NCBI GenBank assembly: GCA_016935975.1
Contig: JAFGPX010000166.1
Coordinates: forward strand, 1 to 40,069
Length of the DNA: 40,069 bases
Reading direction: 5' to 3'
Source: Deltaproteobacteria bacterium
GTDB lineage: Bacteria; Myxococcota_A; Polyangia; Fen-1088
This document shows, one piece after another, positions 1 to 7,346 of the stretch. The notes under the pieces were generated by a model. The model did no database searches and was not told the DNA's origin. It saw only the letters and a program-made list of their open reading frames with translations. Position numbers and translations under genes: made by a program. Each line of letters begins with the position of its first letter. Positions within the stretch are counted from its first letter, which is position 1.

Positions 1-353
1 CGTTTGCCTCGCCCCGCGGAGTCCGCGAAGCGGGGAGAGGTCGCCGGGCGGCGCAGGCGCCCGGCGGGTGAGGGGCCATCTGGGATGGCCCGCGCCTCCA
101 GCCGGACGGCAGGAACGCGAGCATCGAGGCGCCTACGAGCGGGTTCCGCAAGACTGTCGAGAAATTCGGCTCGACTGGCTGCGATCCCGGCGAACGAGGC
201 CTCGGTATCGCGGAACGTGCGACCAGCATCCCCCTCATCCCAACCTTCTCCCCCGCGGACGGGGGAGAAGGGGGCGGAGATCCAGCTTCGCGCTCTCCCC
301 AGGCCCCCGTTTCAGGCAAGCGCCCGGGGGCCAGGCGAGAAGTGGGGGCAGGC
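1..353. other. Gene-free region upstream of wbpA, with palindromes
   Basis: No convincing coding region is seen. Positions 11-66 hold two hairpins (gccccgc 11-17 with gcgggg 30-35; cgccgggcg 42-50 with cgcccggcg 58-66) belonging to the same repeat class as 5889-5958. Positions 244-271 hold a second, perfect palindrome. The stretch in between (75-240) shows nothing recognisable. Any promoter for wbpA should lie at the right end. Confidence 0.6.
244..271. repeat. Perfect 12-bp-stem hairpin
   Basis: ccttctcccccg (244-255), loop cgga, cgggggagaagg (260-271): an uninterrupted 12-bp stem with a tetraloop. It is preceded by cctcatcccaa, a context often seen in dispersed palindromic repeats of GC-rich proteobacteria. 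There is no T tract on either strand, so a classical intrinsic terminator is not supported. Confidence 0.6.
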
Positions 354-383
354 ATGGTATCGTTGTCGTCTGTCGAGGCACGC

Positions 384-1712
384 ATGGATTCGTTCATCGC
401 TCGTGTGAAGTCGAAGTCGGCCCTCGTCGGCGTGATCGGCCAGGGCTACGTGGGACTGCCGTTGGCCCTGGTGTTCGCCGAGGCGGGCTTTCGGACCATC
501 GGCTTCGACGTGGATGCGGACAAGATCGCGGCCCTGCGCCGGGGCGAATCCTACATCCGACACCTGGGCGCGGACCGGGTCGCGGCCGCGGCCGGAAGCG
601 CGCGCTTTCTGGCCACGGATGACTTCAAGCACCTGCGCGAGTGCGACGCCATCCTCATCTGCGTGCCCACGCCGCTCGGCAAGCACCGCGAGCCGGACAA
701 CTCGTACATCCACGCGACGGCACGGGAGATTGCCAGGCACCTCCGCCCCGGGCAGCTCGTGGTCCTGGAATCGACGACCTACCCCGGCACGACGGAAGAA
801 GAAGTGCTGCCCATTCTCACGGAAGGCGGCCTCGCCTCGCCCGGGGATTTCCTCCTGGCGTTTTCGCCGGAGCGCGAGGATCCGGGCAACGCGGAGTTCT
901 CGACGCGCACCATCCCCAAGGTGGTGGGCGGCATCAACCCCGAGTCCACCGCGGCCGCGGTCGCGCTCTACCAAGCCGGGCTCGAGCGCGTCGTGCCCGT
1001 GTCGAGCGCGCGCGTGGCCGAGTCGTGCAAGCTGCTCGAAAACGTCTTTCGCTCGGTGAACATCGCGCTCGTCAACGAGCTCAAGCGGACGTTTTGCCGC
1101 ATGGGCATCGACGTGTGGGAGGTCATCGCGGCGGCCAGCACCAAGCCCTTCGGCTTCATGCCGTTCTATCCGGGCCCGGGCCTGGGCGGGCACTGCATCC
1201 CGCTCGATCCCTTCTACCTGTCGTGGAAAGCCGCCGAGCACGGCATGTGGGCCCGCTTCATCGAGCTGGCCGGCGAGATCAACACCGAGATGCCCCGCTA
1301 CGTGGTCTCGCGCCTGGTCGAGGGGCTAAACGACGCCGGACGGCCGCTGCGCGGCTCGCGGGTTCTCGTGGCCGGGCTGTCGTACAAGGCCAACGTCGAC
1401 GACACGCGCGAGTCGCCGTCGTTCGAGCTCATCGAGCTGCTCCGGGCCGGCGGCGCCGAGGTCGCGTACTGCGACCCGCACTTCCCCGAGGCGCCGCGCA
1501 CGCGCAAGCACGACCTGGACATGAAGTCCGTGCCGTGCACGCCCGAGGCCTTCGCGGCTTTCGATGCCGTGCTCTTGGCCACGGCGCACGACCGGTTCAA
1601 GGATCCGCGCCTGTGGTCGGGGCTGGGGCTGGTCGTCGACACGCGCAACCTCGTGCAGCCCCTCTTCGCCGACAATCCCGCGGCCGGCCCGAAGCGACTG
1701 GTCAAGGCGTAG
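384..1712 (+). CDS. wbpA: UDP-N-acetylglucosamine 6-dehydrogenase, WbpA-like
   Basis: NAD-dependent oxidation of UDP-GlcNAc to the uronic acid, the first step toward diacetamido-uronic acid sugars of surface polysaccharide. Seen: dinucleotide motif G19-Q-G21-YV-G24; the CVPTPLGKHREPD and ESTTYPGTTEEE segments; SPEREDPGN; catalytic Cys271 in GPGLGGHCIP. The remembered WbpA sequence aligns through nearly its whole length, including TKPFGF and NVDDTRESPS. ATG 384 (442 aa) is preferred because GAGG lies 5 nt upstream, TGGTATCGT lies at 355-363, and the length fits WbpA (about 436 aa). ATG 354 or GTG 342 are in-frame alternatives. The genes for the next three steps lie on the opposite strand at 3149-5842. 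Confidence 0.93.
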   Translation: MDSFIARVKSKSALVGVIGQGYVGLPLALVFAEAGFRTIGFDVDADKIAALRRGESYIRHLGADRVAAAAGSARFLATDDFKHLRECDAILICVPTPLGKHREPDNSYIHATAREIARHLRPGQLVVLESTTYPGTTEEEVLPILTEGGLASPGDFLLAFSPEREDPGNAEFSTRTIPKVVGGINPESTAAAVALYQAGLERVVPVSSARVAESCKLLENVFRSVNIALVNELKRTFCRMGIDVWEVIAAASTKPFGFMPFYPGPGLGGHCIPLDPFYLSWKAAEHGMWARFIELAGEINTEMPRYVVSRLVEGLNDAGRPLRGSRVLVAGLSYKANVDDTRESPSFELIELLRAGGAEVAYCDPHFPEAPRTRKHDLDMKSVPCTPEAFAAFDAVLLATAHDRFKDPRLWSGLGLVVDTRNLVQPLFADNPAAGPKRLVKA

Positions 1713-1724
1713 GAACGGCATCCG

Positions 1725-1804
1725 CGCCAGGCCGTGAGAGAGGACTCCGCGCCCCTCACCCGGCGCACCACGCTCGGCTTCCTCTCCCCGCTCAGGGCTC
1801 ATCA
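1725..1804. repeat. Degenerate palindromic repeat, left half
   Basis: The stretch cccctcacccggcg...cctctccccgct matches the repeat at 5889-5958 base for base over most of its length but lacks the closing half agcggggcgagg. That half appears after the GxxExxY element, at about 2356-2367. The simplest reading is a repeat split by insertion of the 1806-2342 element. Confidence 0.5.
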
Positions 1805-1805
1805 C

Positions 1806-2342
1806 TACCCAGATCTTCGTCGGCGGGTGCCTCCCAAGAAGCAACTTCTGGCTACCAACTTCCGATGATCCGGATATGGAACAGGGAGGAACAGAGAAAC
1901 AGAGGGAATATGGGTTCTCTGGGCGGATCATCGCTGCCTGCATCGAGGTCCACCGCCACCTCGGCCCGGGGCTGCTGGAGTCAGCCTACGAGCACTGCCT
2001 GACCCACGAGCTCGGGCTTCGTGGATTTCGCATGGAACGTCAGATCCCGATTCCCTTGCACTACAAAGGTCTCGCCCTCGACTGCGGCTATCGCCTTGAC
2101 CTCGTGGTAGAGAACCGTTTGGTGGTCGAAGTCAAGGCCGTGGAGCGGCTGCTCCCGGTTCACGAAGCGCAGGTCATTACCTATCTCAAGCTCCTACGCC
2201 TACCGGTTGGCCTACTCGTCAATTTCCACGTCCCGGTACTGAGGGAGGGACTCCGCCGCCTCGTGAACCCTACCCTTGATCCCTCTGTTCCTTCGTTCCT
2301 CCCTGTTCATCCTTCCTTCTTGACCTCCGAAAGATCTGGGTA
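1806..2342. mobile_element. GxxExxY-carrying inverted-repeat element
   Basis: Outer ends: tacccagatcttcg (1806-1819) against cgaaagatctgggta (2328-2342), inverted copies differing by one base insertion. Inner arms: 1879-1906 and 2281-2308, 28 bases each with 25 matching as inverted repeats, both reading gaacagggaggaac outward-in. The GxxExxY gene starts inside the left arm and stops inside the right arm. Related arms without a gene occur at 19061-19166, 23739-23848 and 26765-26873. No transposase is present and no clear target duplication is visible. Calling it mobile is inference from the structure and from its apparent insertion into a palindromic repeat. Confidence 0.6.
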
Positions 2343-2343
2343 A
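1876..2343 (+). CDS. GxxExxY family protein (PDDEXK-like fold)
   Basis: Small protein (155 aa) of the GxxExxY family, related to PD-(D/E)XK nucleases; molecular function unknown. Seen: the naming motif in LGPGLLESAYE (about residues 33-43), the nuclease-like core YRLDLVVENRLVVEVKAVE (about 75-93) with the D...E-x-K pattern, and the usual ending near LRRLVNP. The first dozen residues are encoded by the left inverted-repeat arm and the last two dozen by the right arm, so both termini look like read-through of the repeat rather than conserved protein. ATG 1876 is the likely start; a start nearer YGFSGRIIAACIEVH would fit the family core but offers no better codon. Confidence 0.88.
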   Translation: MEQGGTEKQREYGFSGRIIAACIEVHRHLGPGLLESAYEHCLTHELGLRGFRMERQIPIPLHYKGLALDCGYRLDLVVENRLVVEVKAVERLLPVHEAQVITYLKLLRLPVGLLVNFHVPVLREGLRRLVNPTLDPSVPSFLPVHPSFLTSERSG

Positions 2344-2386
2344 CGACGAGCCGCGCAGCGGGGCGAGGCGGGAAGTGGGGGGCGTC

Positions 2387-3136
2387 CTACCGCCCGAGAA
2401 GAGCGTAGAAGGCGATGCCGTACCACTCGCGCAGGGCGGCCTCGGTGAAGCGCAGCCCCTCGGCCCGAGGCAGGAAATCGAGCAGGGTCAGAGGGCTGCG
2501 TCGGTCGATCTGGAAGTCGACCGGGAAGGGCACGAAGTCCACGGAGGCCTTGCGGAAGGTGCGCGCCGCGCGCCGCAGGTGCCAGGCCGAGGTCACCAGG
2601 ATGATCTTGCGCCAGCCGCGCTCGCGCACGAGCGCCGCCACGGCGCGCGCCTCGTCGACCGTGTTGCCCACTTCGCCCGTGAGCACGATCCTGTCCGTCG
2701 GGATCCCGCGCGCGCCGGCGAAACGCAAGGCGCGCGCGCCCTCGACCTCGTCCTGCTTCGCCCACGGGATGCGCCCACTGGTGAAGACCAGAGTGGGGGC
2801 CTTCTTCTTCTGCCAGAGCAGGATGCCGGCTTCCAGGCGGTCGCTGCCCTCGGCGAGGTTGGGCAGGAAGCCCTCCGGCGTCGCCGGGCCGAAGATCCCG
2901 CCGAGCGGCACGATGGCGTCCGCGGGCTCCACCGCATCGACGGGGATCGGTGGGTGCGACGATTCGAGCCAGCGGAAAAGACCGTTGCCGACGACCGGCA
3001 TGCTGGCGACGTAGAGCACCGCCAGGGCCGCGACGAGCGGCCACCGGCGCTTGCGCACGATCCCGAGGACGAGCAGCGCCACGACCCAGGCGAGCGGCAG
3101 CACGAAGATGGGCAGGAGCTTGTTGAAGAAGAGCAT
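2387..3136 (-). CDS. YdcF/ElyC-like envelope protein (DUF218)
   Basis: A 249-aa inner-membrane protein with two N-terminal hydrophobic segments (about residues 5-25 and 31-50) followed by a DUF218 domain: PADAIVPLGG, GILLWQKKKAPTLVFTSGR, and the late motif ILVTSAWHLRRAARTF. ElyC-type members have this two-helix arrangement and in E. coli influence peptidoglycan and lipid-carrier metabolism; DUF218 biochemistry is not settled. It is the last gene of the wbpD-E-B operon, 12 nt after the oxidoreductase stop. A role where polysaccharide synthesis meets undecaprenyl carriers would fit, but this is inference. Confidence 0.85.
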   Translation of the reverse strand: MLFFNKLLPIFVLPLAWVVALLVLGIVRKRRWPLVAALAVLYVASMPVVGNGLFRWLESSHPPIPVDAVEPADAIVPLGGIFGPATPEGFLPNLAEGSDRLEAGILLWQKKKAPTLVFTSGRIPWAKQDEVEGARALRFAGARGIPTDRIVLTGEVGNTVDEARAVAALVRERGWRKIILVTSAWHLRRAARTFRKASVDFVPFPVDFQIDRRSPLTLLDFLPRAEGLRFTEAALREWYGIAFYALLGR

Positions 3137-3148
3137 GGGACCAACCGG

Positions 3149-4153
3149 CTACACCTCGACCGGCGCGCCGTCGCTTTCCAGGGATTTCTGCGCGGCCTCC
3201 AGCACGCGCACCACCCTGAGCGCGGACTGCCCGTCGGCAAGCGGGCGCTTGCCGTGCTCGACGCAGTCGACGAAGTGGCGGCACTCGCGTTCCAGCGGCT
3301 CGGCCATCGGGATCTGCGGGATGTGCACGTCGCCGTCGCGAATGGCCAGGAACTGCGCGTACTCGGTGAAGGCGGGCGGCCGGTCGAAGCCCTTGTCGTA
3401 GATGCGGAGCTTCTCCACCGGCTCCACGTCGTCGAACTCCACCATCTTCTGCGCGCCCACGATGACCAGGCGGCGCACCTTGCGCGGATCGAGCCACGAG
3501 ACCTGAATCTGCGCGCTCACCCCGCTGCGGAAGCGCAGGTTCACGAAGACCACGTCCTCGATGCGGCTCTGCAAGTAGATGCCGCCGCGCGCGCTCACGG
3601 ATTCGGGCTGGTCGCCCAGCAGGTACTCGATCATGGAGATGTCGTGCGGGGCCAGGCTCCACAGCGCGTTTTCGTCCTGGCGCACGCGGCCCAGGTTCGC
3701 GCGCACGGCGTAGATGTAGAAGATGCGCCCCAGCTCGCCGAGGTCGATGAGGGCCTTCAGGCGCTCGACCGCGGGATGGAAGAGCATCAGGTGGCCGACC
3801 ATCAAAGTGCGCTTGTGCGTCTCGGCCGCCGCCACCACGGCCTGCGCGTCGTCGGCCCCGAGCGCCAGGGGCTTCTCGACCAGCACGTGCTTGCCCTTGT
3901 TGAGCGCCATGCGCGCCTGCTCGGCGTGCTGCTTGGCCGGCGTGGCCAGCACCACCGCGTCCACGTCGCCGGCCGCCAGGACCTGACCGAAATCGCCGAC
4001 CACGCGCGCGCGGGGAGAGATGGCCTGCGCGTGGTCACGCGCGACCGCCGCGCTGTCGCACACCATGACCAGCTCGGCGCCCGGGGTGCGGCTCATGGCG
4101 CGCACGTGGTTGATGCCCCAGGCACCGGCTCCGACGACGGCGATGCGAACCAT
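3149..4153 (-). CDS. wbpB: Gfo/Idh/MocA oxidoreductase, WbpB/WlbA-like
   Basis: Predicted NAD-dependent 3-oxidation of UDP-GlcNAc-uronic acid, supplying the ketone for transamination by the next enzyme. Seen in 334 aa: Rossmann motif VVGAGAWGINHVR at the N-terminus, the family Lys in EKP (Lys94), and WSLAPHDISMIEYLLG in the substrate domain. The start is ATG 4153, which leaves a single base after the aminotransferase stop at 4155; longer in-frame extension overlaps that gene and is rejected. The pathway assignment rests on neighbours (dehydrogenase, aminotransferase, acetyltransferase); the family itself covers many sugar substrates. Confidence 0.88.
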   Translation of the reverse strand: MVRIAVVGAGAWGINHVRAMSRTPGAELVMVCDSAAVARDHAQAISPRARVVGDFGQVLAAGDVDAVVLATPAKQHAEQARMALNKGKHVLVEKPLALGADDAQAVVAAAETHKRTLMVGHLMLFHPAVERLKALIDLGELGRIFYIYAVRANLGRVRQDENALWSLAPHDISMIEYLLGDQPESVSARGGIYLQSRIEDVVFVNLRFRSGVSAQIQVSWLDPRKVRRLVIVGAQKMVEFDDVEPVEKLRIYDKGFDRPPAFTEYAQFLAIRDGDVHIPQIPMAEPLERECRHFVDCVEHGKRPLADGQSALRVVRVLEAAQKSLESDGAPVEV

Positions 4154-4154
4154 C

Positions 4155-5231
4155 TCAGCTCCCCTCTCGGTAGAAGGCGACGATCTTCTCCACCACGTAG
4201 CTCTGCTGCTCCTCGCCGAGCTCGGCGTAGATGGGCAGGGCCAGCGCCTCGGCCGTGGCGCGCTCGGCGGCCGGGAAGGCGCCCGGCCGGTAGCCCAGGT
4301 CGGCGAAGCACGGCTGCAGGTGCAAGGCGAGCGGATAGTAGACCTCGGTGCCGATTTCGTGCTTGCGCAGGTGTTCGCGCAAGGCATCCCGCCGGGGCGC
4401 GCGGATGACGAACTGGTTGTAGATGTGCGCGGGCGTGTCCTCGGGCAGGACGACCTCGCCAGGCAGGCTCGCGGCTGCGAAGAGGCGGCGGTAGCGCTCG
4501 GCGTTTCGGCGACGGCCGGCCGTCCAGGCCGCGAGGTGCGGCAGCTTCACGCGCAAGATCGCCGCCTGCACGGCGTCGAGCCGGAAGTTGCCGCCCACGA
4601 GATGGTGCACGTACTTGGGCTTGCCGCCGTGGGCGCGCAAGAGCGCGACCTTGTCGGCGAAGGCTTCGTCGTCGGTGACCAGGGCGCCGCCGTCGCCCAT
4701 GGCCCCCAAGTTCTTCGAGGGGAAAAACGAGAGGCAGCTCGCCATGCCGCCCAGCCGGCAAGCGCCGATGGACTGCGCGCTATCCTCGACCACGGGCACG
4801 GGCACCGCGGGCAGGGACGCGGGCCGGCCGAAGAGGTGCACCGGCATGAGCGCGCGGGTGCGCGGCCCACAGGCCGCGGCCGCGGCGGCCGGATCGAGGT
4901 TGAAGGTCTTCGGGTCGATGTCGGCGAAGACCGGGCGAGCCCCAAGGCGCGCGACGCAGCCGACCGTGGCGTAGAAGGAAAACGGCGTGGTCACCACCTC
5001 GTCGCCAGCGCGCACGCCGAGCGCCATGAGCGCCACCAGCAGCGCGTCGGTGCCCGAGGAAAGCCCGACCGCGCGCCGGGCCCCGAGCCGGGCCGCCAGC
5101 TCTTTCTCGAAGGCCTCGACCTCGGGGCCGAGAATGAACGCGCCCGCGTCCACCACCTTGGCCACGGCCGCGAGGATGGACTCGCGCAAGGGCGCGTTCT
5201 GCGCCTTGACGTCGAGCAGGGGAACCCTCAT
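4155..5231 (-). CDS. wbpE: DegT/DnrJ/EryC1 sugar aminotransferase, WbpE-like
   Basis: PLP-dependent aminotransferase (358 aa) expected to convert the 3-keto sugar nucleotide to the 3-amino form. Seen: SSGTDALLVALMALGV for phosphate binding, TTPFSFYAT, FADIDPKTFNLDP, the cofactor lysine K173 in FFPSKNLGAMGDGG, and the closing YPLALHLQPCFADLGY. All are typical of WbpE/WlbC. ATG 5231 overlaps the acetyltransferase stop by 4 nt (ATGA), indicating translational coupling. Confidence 0.93.
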   Translation of the reverse strand: MRVPLLDVKAQNAPLRESILAAVAKVVDAGAFILGPEVEAFEKELAARLGARRAVGLSSGTDALLVALMALGVRAGDEVVTTPFSFYATVGCVARLGARPVFADIDPKTFNLDPAAAAAACGPRTRALMPVHLFGRPASLPAVPVPVVEDSAQSIGACRLGGMASCLSFFPSKNLGAMGDGGALVTDDEAFADKVALLRAHGGKPKYVHHLVGGNFRLDAVQAAILRVKLPHLAAWTAGRRRNAERYRRLFAAASLPGEVVLPEDTPAHIYNQFVIRAPRRDALREHLRKHEIGTEVYYPLALHLQPCFADLGYRPGAFPAAERATAEALALPIYAELGEEQQSYVVEKIVAFYREGS

Positions 5232-5842
5232 TCCGCCTCCCGCGGGGCCAGGACCTTGCCGCCGTCGGCGTCGCGCGACTCGAGGTATTTCCGCCCGCAC
5301 GCCCCGCACAGAGGGGCCGGGCCGTCGGGCAAGCGCAGCCCGCAGCGGCACATCCAGCCCACCAGGCGGGCGGGCACGCCCACCGCCAGGGCGTAGGCGG
5401 GCACGTTCTTGGTCACGACCGCGCCGGCGCCCACGAAGGCGTATTCGCCGATGTCGTGCCCGCACACCACCGTGGCGTTGGCGCCGATCGAGGCGCCGCG
5501 CCCGACCCGCGTGCGCAGGTACTCGTGCTTGCGCTCGATGAAGGCGCGGGGGTTGACGACGTTGGTGAACACCGCCGAGGGCGCCACGAAGACGTCGTCG
5601 GCCAGCACCACCTCGTCGTAGAGCGAGACGTTGTTCTGTATCTTGCAGCCGTCGCCCAGCACGGCGCGACCGGCCACGAAGACGTTCTGGCCCAGCACGC
5701 AGCGGGCGCCGATGCGCGCCCCGGCCATGACGTGGCAGAAGTGCCAGATGCGCGTGCCGTCGCCGATCTGCGCGGGCGCGTCGACGAACGCGGTTTCGTG
5801 CGCCCAGTAGCCCTTGCCCGCTCCGGCTGTGGATGTGGCCAT
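5228..5842 (-). CDS. wbpD: Left-handed beta-helix N-acetyltransferase, WbpD-like
   Basis: Hexapeptide-repeat acetyltransferase predicted to acetylate the 3-amino group of the UDP-sugar. Seen: many I/V-G-x-G-T/A steps (IGDGTRIWHFCHV, IGARCVLGQNV, IGANATVVCGHDIGEYAFVGAGAVVTKNVP), ending VGVPARLVGW. An extra Cys-rich tail (CRCGLRL...LCGACGRKY) resembles a small zinc ribbon; this tail is frequent in WbpD relatives. ATG 5842 (204 aa) is preferred because a TATCGT hexamer lies 5 nt upstream and the length matches the family; ATG 5872 adds ten unrelated residues. It is the first gene of the wbpD-E-B-ydcF operon. Confidence 0.9.
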   Translation of the reverse strand: MATSTAGAGKGYWAHETAFVDAPAQIGDGTRIWHFCHVMAGARIGARCVLGQNVFVAGRAVLGDGCKIQNNVSLYDEVVLADDVFVAPSAVFTNVVNPRAFIERKHEYLRTRVGRGASIGANATVVCGHDIGEYAFVGAGAVVTKNVPAYALAVGVPARLVGWMCRCGLRLPDGPAPLCGACGRKYLESRDADGGKVLAPREAE

Positions 5843-5847
5843 GTCCG

Positions 5848-5853
5848 ACGATA
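5848..5853 (-). promoter_or_regulatory. Possible -10 hexamer before wbpD
   Basis: TATCGT on the minus strand, 5 nt before ATG 5842. The nine bases TGGTATCGT recur before wbpA (355-363) and before the outer-membrane gene at 26926 (26902-26910). No matching -35 is seen. A -10 this close implies a leaderless message. Confidence 0.3.
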
Positions 5854-5888
5854 CCACGGGACCGCGATTCATCGCGCCCGAGGTATGA

Positions 5889-5958
5889 GCGAGGTGAGGC
5901 GTCCCCTCACCCGCGGCTGCGCCGCGACCTCTCCCCGCTGCGCGGGGCGAGGTGAGGC
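5889..5958. repeat. Intergenic double hairpin flanked by 12-bp direct repeats
   Basis: gcgaggtgaggc occurs at 5889-5900 and again at 5947-5958. Between lie cgcggc-tgc-gccgcg (5912-5926) and ccccgc-tgc-gcgggg (5933-5947), both perfect 6-bp stems with the same tgc loop. The sequence from 1 to 75 is the same unit in the opposite orientation and 1725-1800 is a broken copy. It separates the end of the Glt-like operon from wbpD and may help terminate transcription, though no T tract follows. Confidence 0.65.
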
Positions 5959-5972
5959 ATCGCGCCCGGTCT

Positions 5973-7277
5973 CTAATACACGGCGCCGACGCGGAGGAGC
6001 AGCACGTGCTTGGTGTAGTCGATGCCGGTGAGCGTGGTGGCAGGCGCCGCCACCGCGGGGGCCGTCACGTCGCTCCGGTTCAGATTGAGGGAGTAGCTGG
6101 CCCCGGCCAGGAAGAACTTGCCGATCATGTAGTCGACGCTGATGCCGCCCACGATGTAGTTGTCGGTGCGGCCCGTGCCCGCGGCGAGCCCGCCGAAGCG
6201 GCGGTTCTCGTAGCGGCCGTAGAGATAGGTCACCACCCGGCTGGCGATCATCTGCTGGTAGGCGCCGTAGATCGCATCCACGTCGTAGTACTGGCCGACG
6301 AAGGGCGAGTTGGCGAAATCGTGGTGGTAGCCGATGCCGAGCCGCGACAGAATGCTGATGGTGTAGTTGACCTCGGTCACGATGCCGACGTTGCCGAAGC
6401 CGGAGGGGCTGCCGCCGGCCGAGTAGAAGGCGTTGTTGTAGCCGGCCGCCAGGTTCAGGGACAGCTTCTCGGTGAGCAGGCCGCGCAGACCCGCGAGGGT
6501 GCGCAGGGGATAGGAGGTCACCCTGCCGCTGTTGAAGTAGGTGATGAGCCCCTGGGCCGCCTGCACGTAGAGCGAGGTCTTGGGCAGAAAGCGCCACCCG
6601 ATGTCCAACACGACCTCGTTGCCCATGTTGCTGCCGATGTCGTAGTTGCCCTCGTACTTGTCGATGAGGTTCGTGTAGCGCAGGTTGAGCTTGAGGCGGC
6701 CGCCGCCCGGCGCGTACTTGAGGCCGGCCGTGGCCATGTTCTGGTCGCGCGTGATGGGGTCGCCCGGCGCGTAGGGAGGCTGCTGGTAGCGCGTGAAGGT
6801 GTCGGCGAGCATGAAGCTCATGACCTGGCCCGACGAGAACTCCACCGTGCCCGAGAGGCTCGGGTTGAGCGCATCGTGGCGCGTGATCTCGTCGTCGCCC
6901 GTCAGGTACTTCCGCCAGTCGACGCCCGCGAAGACATCGTAGTAGGTGCCGCCCGGGATACTGCCGTCCCGCTCGGCGTTGGTGATCTCCAGCCGCGGAC
7001 CGAGGTGCAGCACCGGCGCGGGCTTCGTGCCGTCGCTCGTGCCGTAGAACACGTTCGTGTCGTAGCCGACGTCGGCGAACAGGGAGGCGTGCAGGATGGC
7101 CGCTTCCCCCAGCTTGAGCCCCGTGGCCAGGCCCTTGGTGGAAAGCTGCCGGCCCATCCCGATGGACAGCGACTCGAGCGACGGCCCCTGCGAGCTGACG
7201 AGCTGCAGTTGCGCCCATGCCGCGGGGCTCGCCGCAAACGCGGCGCCGAAGGCAAGTGCGAGTGGCCGAAATCTCAT
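5973..7277 (-). CDS. Secreted outer-membrane beta-barrel protein (GltH position)
   Basis: A 434-aa protein with a clean signal peptide (cleavage after AWA, residue 22) and alternating aromatic/hydrophobic strands to the end, closing in LLLRVGAVY with a terminal aromatic residue as expected of a BAM substrate. ASLFADVGYDTNVFYG near residue 65 is typical of the BBP2-type barrel family. Charged-aromatic girdle strands such as RYTNLIDKYEGNYDI and VTYLYGRYENRRF recur. It is the last gene of the minus-strand envelope operon, 69 nt after the coiled-coil protein. In the Myxococcus glt cluster a barrel (GltH) follows GltG, so position supports a GltH-like role, but sequence alone identifies only the barrel. 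Confidence 0.8.
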   Translation of the reverse strand: MRFRPLALAFGAAFAASPAAWAQLQLVSSQGPSLESLSIGMGRQLSTKGLATGLKLGEAAILHASLFADVGYDTNVFYGTSDGTKPAPVLHLGPRLEITNAERDGSIPGGTYYDVFAGVDWRKYLTGDDEITRHDALNPSLSGTVEFSSGQVMSFMLADTFTRYQQPPYAPGDPITRDQNMATAGLKYAPGGGRLKLNLRYTNLIDKYEGNYDIGSNMGNEVVLDIGWRFLPKTSLYVQAAQGLITYFNSGRVTSYPLRTLAGLRGLLTEKLSLNLAAGYNNAFYSAGGSPSGFGNVGIVTEVNYTISILSRLGIGYHHDFANSPFVGQYYDVDAIYGAYQQMIASRVVTYLYGRYENRRFGGLAAGTGRTDNYIVGGISVDYMIGKFFLAGASYSLNLNRSDVTAPAVAAPATTLTGIDYTKHVLLLRVGAVY

Positions 7278-7346
7278 GGTTTCCCGTTCAGATTTGCCTG
7301 GTCCCCTGGATGTCCGTGACAGTCACTTTCGAGAAGACCGGGCGAC

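Noticed and set aside
2375-4408. A 677-codon plus-strand frame across the YdcF and oxidoreductase genes
   Set aside because: The translation is His/Asp/Arg-rich shadow sequence; the minus-strand genes have recognisable motifs throughout.
5889-5958. CRISPR-like or attachment-site direct repeats
   Set aside because: Only two copies of the 12-bp repeat with one interval, which itself is a palindrome found elsewhere; no spacers or cas genes.
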